Of a DNA stretch of 64,000 bases, positions 63,848 through 64,000 are shown one piece after another. Every line of letters starts with the position of its first letter. The first letter of the stretch is position 1. The DNA comes from CAMWXW01 sp051650105. GTDB lineage: Bacteria > Desulfobacterota > Desulfovibrionia > Desulfovibrionales > Desulfovibrionaceae. The notes beneath the pieces were generated by a model, which searched no databases, was not told the origin of the DNA, and saw only the letters and a program-made list of their open reading frames with translations. The stretch spans positions 124,001 through 188,000 of the forward strand of contig JBOFIJ010000006.1 of the NCBI GenBank assembly GCA_051650105.1, read 5' to 3'. A program made the position numbers and the translations under genes.

Positions 63848-64000
63848 TTATAGTGTGGCTTCGGCATGGCGAGCTGCATGGCAATTAACAAATACAGTAA
63901 TAGGAAGAGATGCAATATGGCAGGGGTGCCAATCTATATGAACTTTAACAGCTGTTGTTGTTCCACCAAGTCCTACTGGTCCAAGTCCTGTTTTGTTAAT
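63848..64000 (-). CDS. Fumarate hydratase, class I, alpha subunit (partial, C-terminal end)
   Basis: Read on the minus strand from the window edge, the frame is open and ends at a TAA (63848-63850). The ~50 visible residues read NKTGLGPVGLGGTTTAVKV, then HPCHIASLPITVFVNCHAAR, the conserved end of the alpha subunit, which includes cluster-region cysteines. The N-terminal bulk lies beyond the window. It is coupled to the beta subunit. Confidence 0.88.
   Translation of the reverse strand: MNKTGLGPVGLGGTTTAVKVHIDWHPCHIASLPITVFVNCHAARHAEATL

Overview
The window is a strongly AT-rich bacterial chromosome segment of about 64 kb. It has the gene set and gene order of a Desulfovibrio-type deltaproteobacterium (Desulfovibrionaceae) together with the long decaying spacers of a genome under reduction. 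Shared-lineage signs are rpmB, DUF177-rpmF, plsX-fabH-fabG-acpP-fabF, leuS-nusB-ribH-ribBA-ribE, an RpoH-like sigma factor followed by a TPR lipoprotein and a LolB-like lipoprotein, a GAK-type CofD protein, and a two-subunit iron-sulfur fumarase. Low G+C plus decay fits the obligate intracellular pathogen Lawsonia intracellularis or a close relative. That is an inference from content; no database search was possible.

Layout. 1-3753: polyamine importer potABCD, cut by the window edge at its 5' end, followed by a decayed copy of the potD tail. 4550-9815: housekeeping genes (nth, HU, fliM, an NrnA-like DHH phosphoesterase, rpmB, DUF177, rpmF, PilZ). 9836-15624: half of a LysO-type exporter, an ABC-F ATPase, a secreted phosphodiester-glycosidase-like protein with a second decayed tail copy, then an orphan DNA methyltransferase with broken coding remnants behind it. 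16225-18686: priA and tRNA-Leu(UAA). 19294-28607: a surface-glycan cluster (CDP-glucose synthesis, sugar epimerases, two tandem radical SAM/SPASM enzymes, a C-methyltransferase-type protein and two glycosyltransferases). 28984-31459: a minus-strand run containing ssb, an outer-membrane barrel and a DUF2318 protein. 32333-36325: rpoH, TPR protein, LolB-like lipoprotein and a biotin carboxylase fragment. 36601-40794: lepB, ettA, a CII-like regulator and the GAK CofD protein. 41110-47544: leuS, nusB, riboflavin genes and ung. 47871-52218: a cell-division amidase-control run (EnvC, CtpA, YibQ-like) headed by a HhH-GPD DNA repair protein that lacks its catalytic Asp. 52278-57964: dut and a YhaO/YhaN-type nuclease-ATPase pair. 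58391-62827: fatty-acid synthesis operon. 63264-64000: fumarase beta subunit and the end of the alpha subunit.

The most distinctive signals are: (1) three independent partial tandem duplications of gene ends, all now decaying; (2) the tandem radical SAM/SPASM pair inside a nucleotide-sugar cluster that has the CDP-glucose synthase but no visible 4,6-dehydratase; (3) a biotin carboxylase relic, broken reading frames behind a lone methyltransferase, and a HhH glycosylase without its catalytic Asp; (4) a compound inverted repeat between the divergent rpoH and lepB genes. No CRISPR array, insertion sequence, prophage or rRNA is visible.
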